A DNA stretch of 5,703 bases from an uncultured Ruminococcus sp. (GTDB lineage: Bacteria; Bacillota; Clostridia; Oscillospirales; Acutalibacteraceae). A model generated the notes under the pieces. The model was not told the DNA's origin. It saw nothing but the letters and a program-made list of their open reading frames with translations, and searched no databases. The stretch covers positions 1 through 5,703 of the forward strand of contig CALZCU010000078.1 in the NCBI GenBank assembly GCA_945632055.1, read 5' to 3'. The position numbers and the translations under genes are program-made. Shown one piece after another: positions 5,688-5,703 of this stretch. How positions within the stretch are numbered: position 1 is the stretch's first letter; the number at the start of each line of letters is the position of its first letter.

Positions 5688-5703
5688 TTAGATGAACTTA
5701 TAT

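Overview
The window looks like chromosomal DNA from a spore-forming member of the Clostridia, most likely an Oscillospiraceae/Ruminococcaceae-type gut anaerobe. The evidence is two groups of genes known only from endospore formers (YlbJ and the YqfC-YqfD pair), Shine-Dalgarno sites of the GGAGG/GAGGTGA type, two non-ATG starts, moderate GC content, and at the right edge a hairpin repeat of a kind I recall from intergenic regions of that group. The genus assignment is an inference.

Layout. Positions 1-1419 read leftward: ylbJ (sporulation membrane protein) is followed after 22 bases by the start of an asparagine synthetase gene that runs off the left edge. A short spacer of about 73 bases (1420-1492) separates this pair from a rightward group. 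yqfC and yqfD (sporulation proteins) are 9 bases apart and form one transcription unit. ymdB (metal-dependent 2',3'-cyclic-nucleotide phosphodiesterase) follows, but a good vegetative-type promoter overlaps the end of yqfD, so ymdB can be transcribed on its own. A 141-base AT-rich spacer then holds an inverted repeat, a tandem repeat and a near-consensus sigma-A promoter in front of fakA/yloV (fatty acid kinase, ATP-binding subunit). The last ~145 bases are noncoding apart from one doubtful 16-codon frame, and end in a GC-rich double-hairpin repeat cut by the window edge.

Function. The left and centre form a divergent sporulation block: in Bacillus subtilis ylbJ and yqfCD are all sigma-E (mother-cell) genes, and here they face away from each other across one short region with a plausible sigma-E-type promoter for yqfC. 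The asparagine synthetase behind ylbJ may share its sporulation expression. ymdB and fakA look like housekeeping genes with their own promoters; one affects RNA turnover and cell-fate choice, the other recycles fatty acids for phospholipid synthesis. No mobile-element gene, CRISPR array, rRNA or tRNA was seen. I did not find a novel multi-gene system; the points worth a second look are gene order, promoter architecture and the repeat at the right end.
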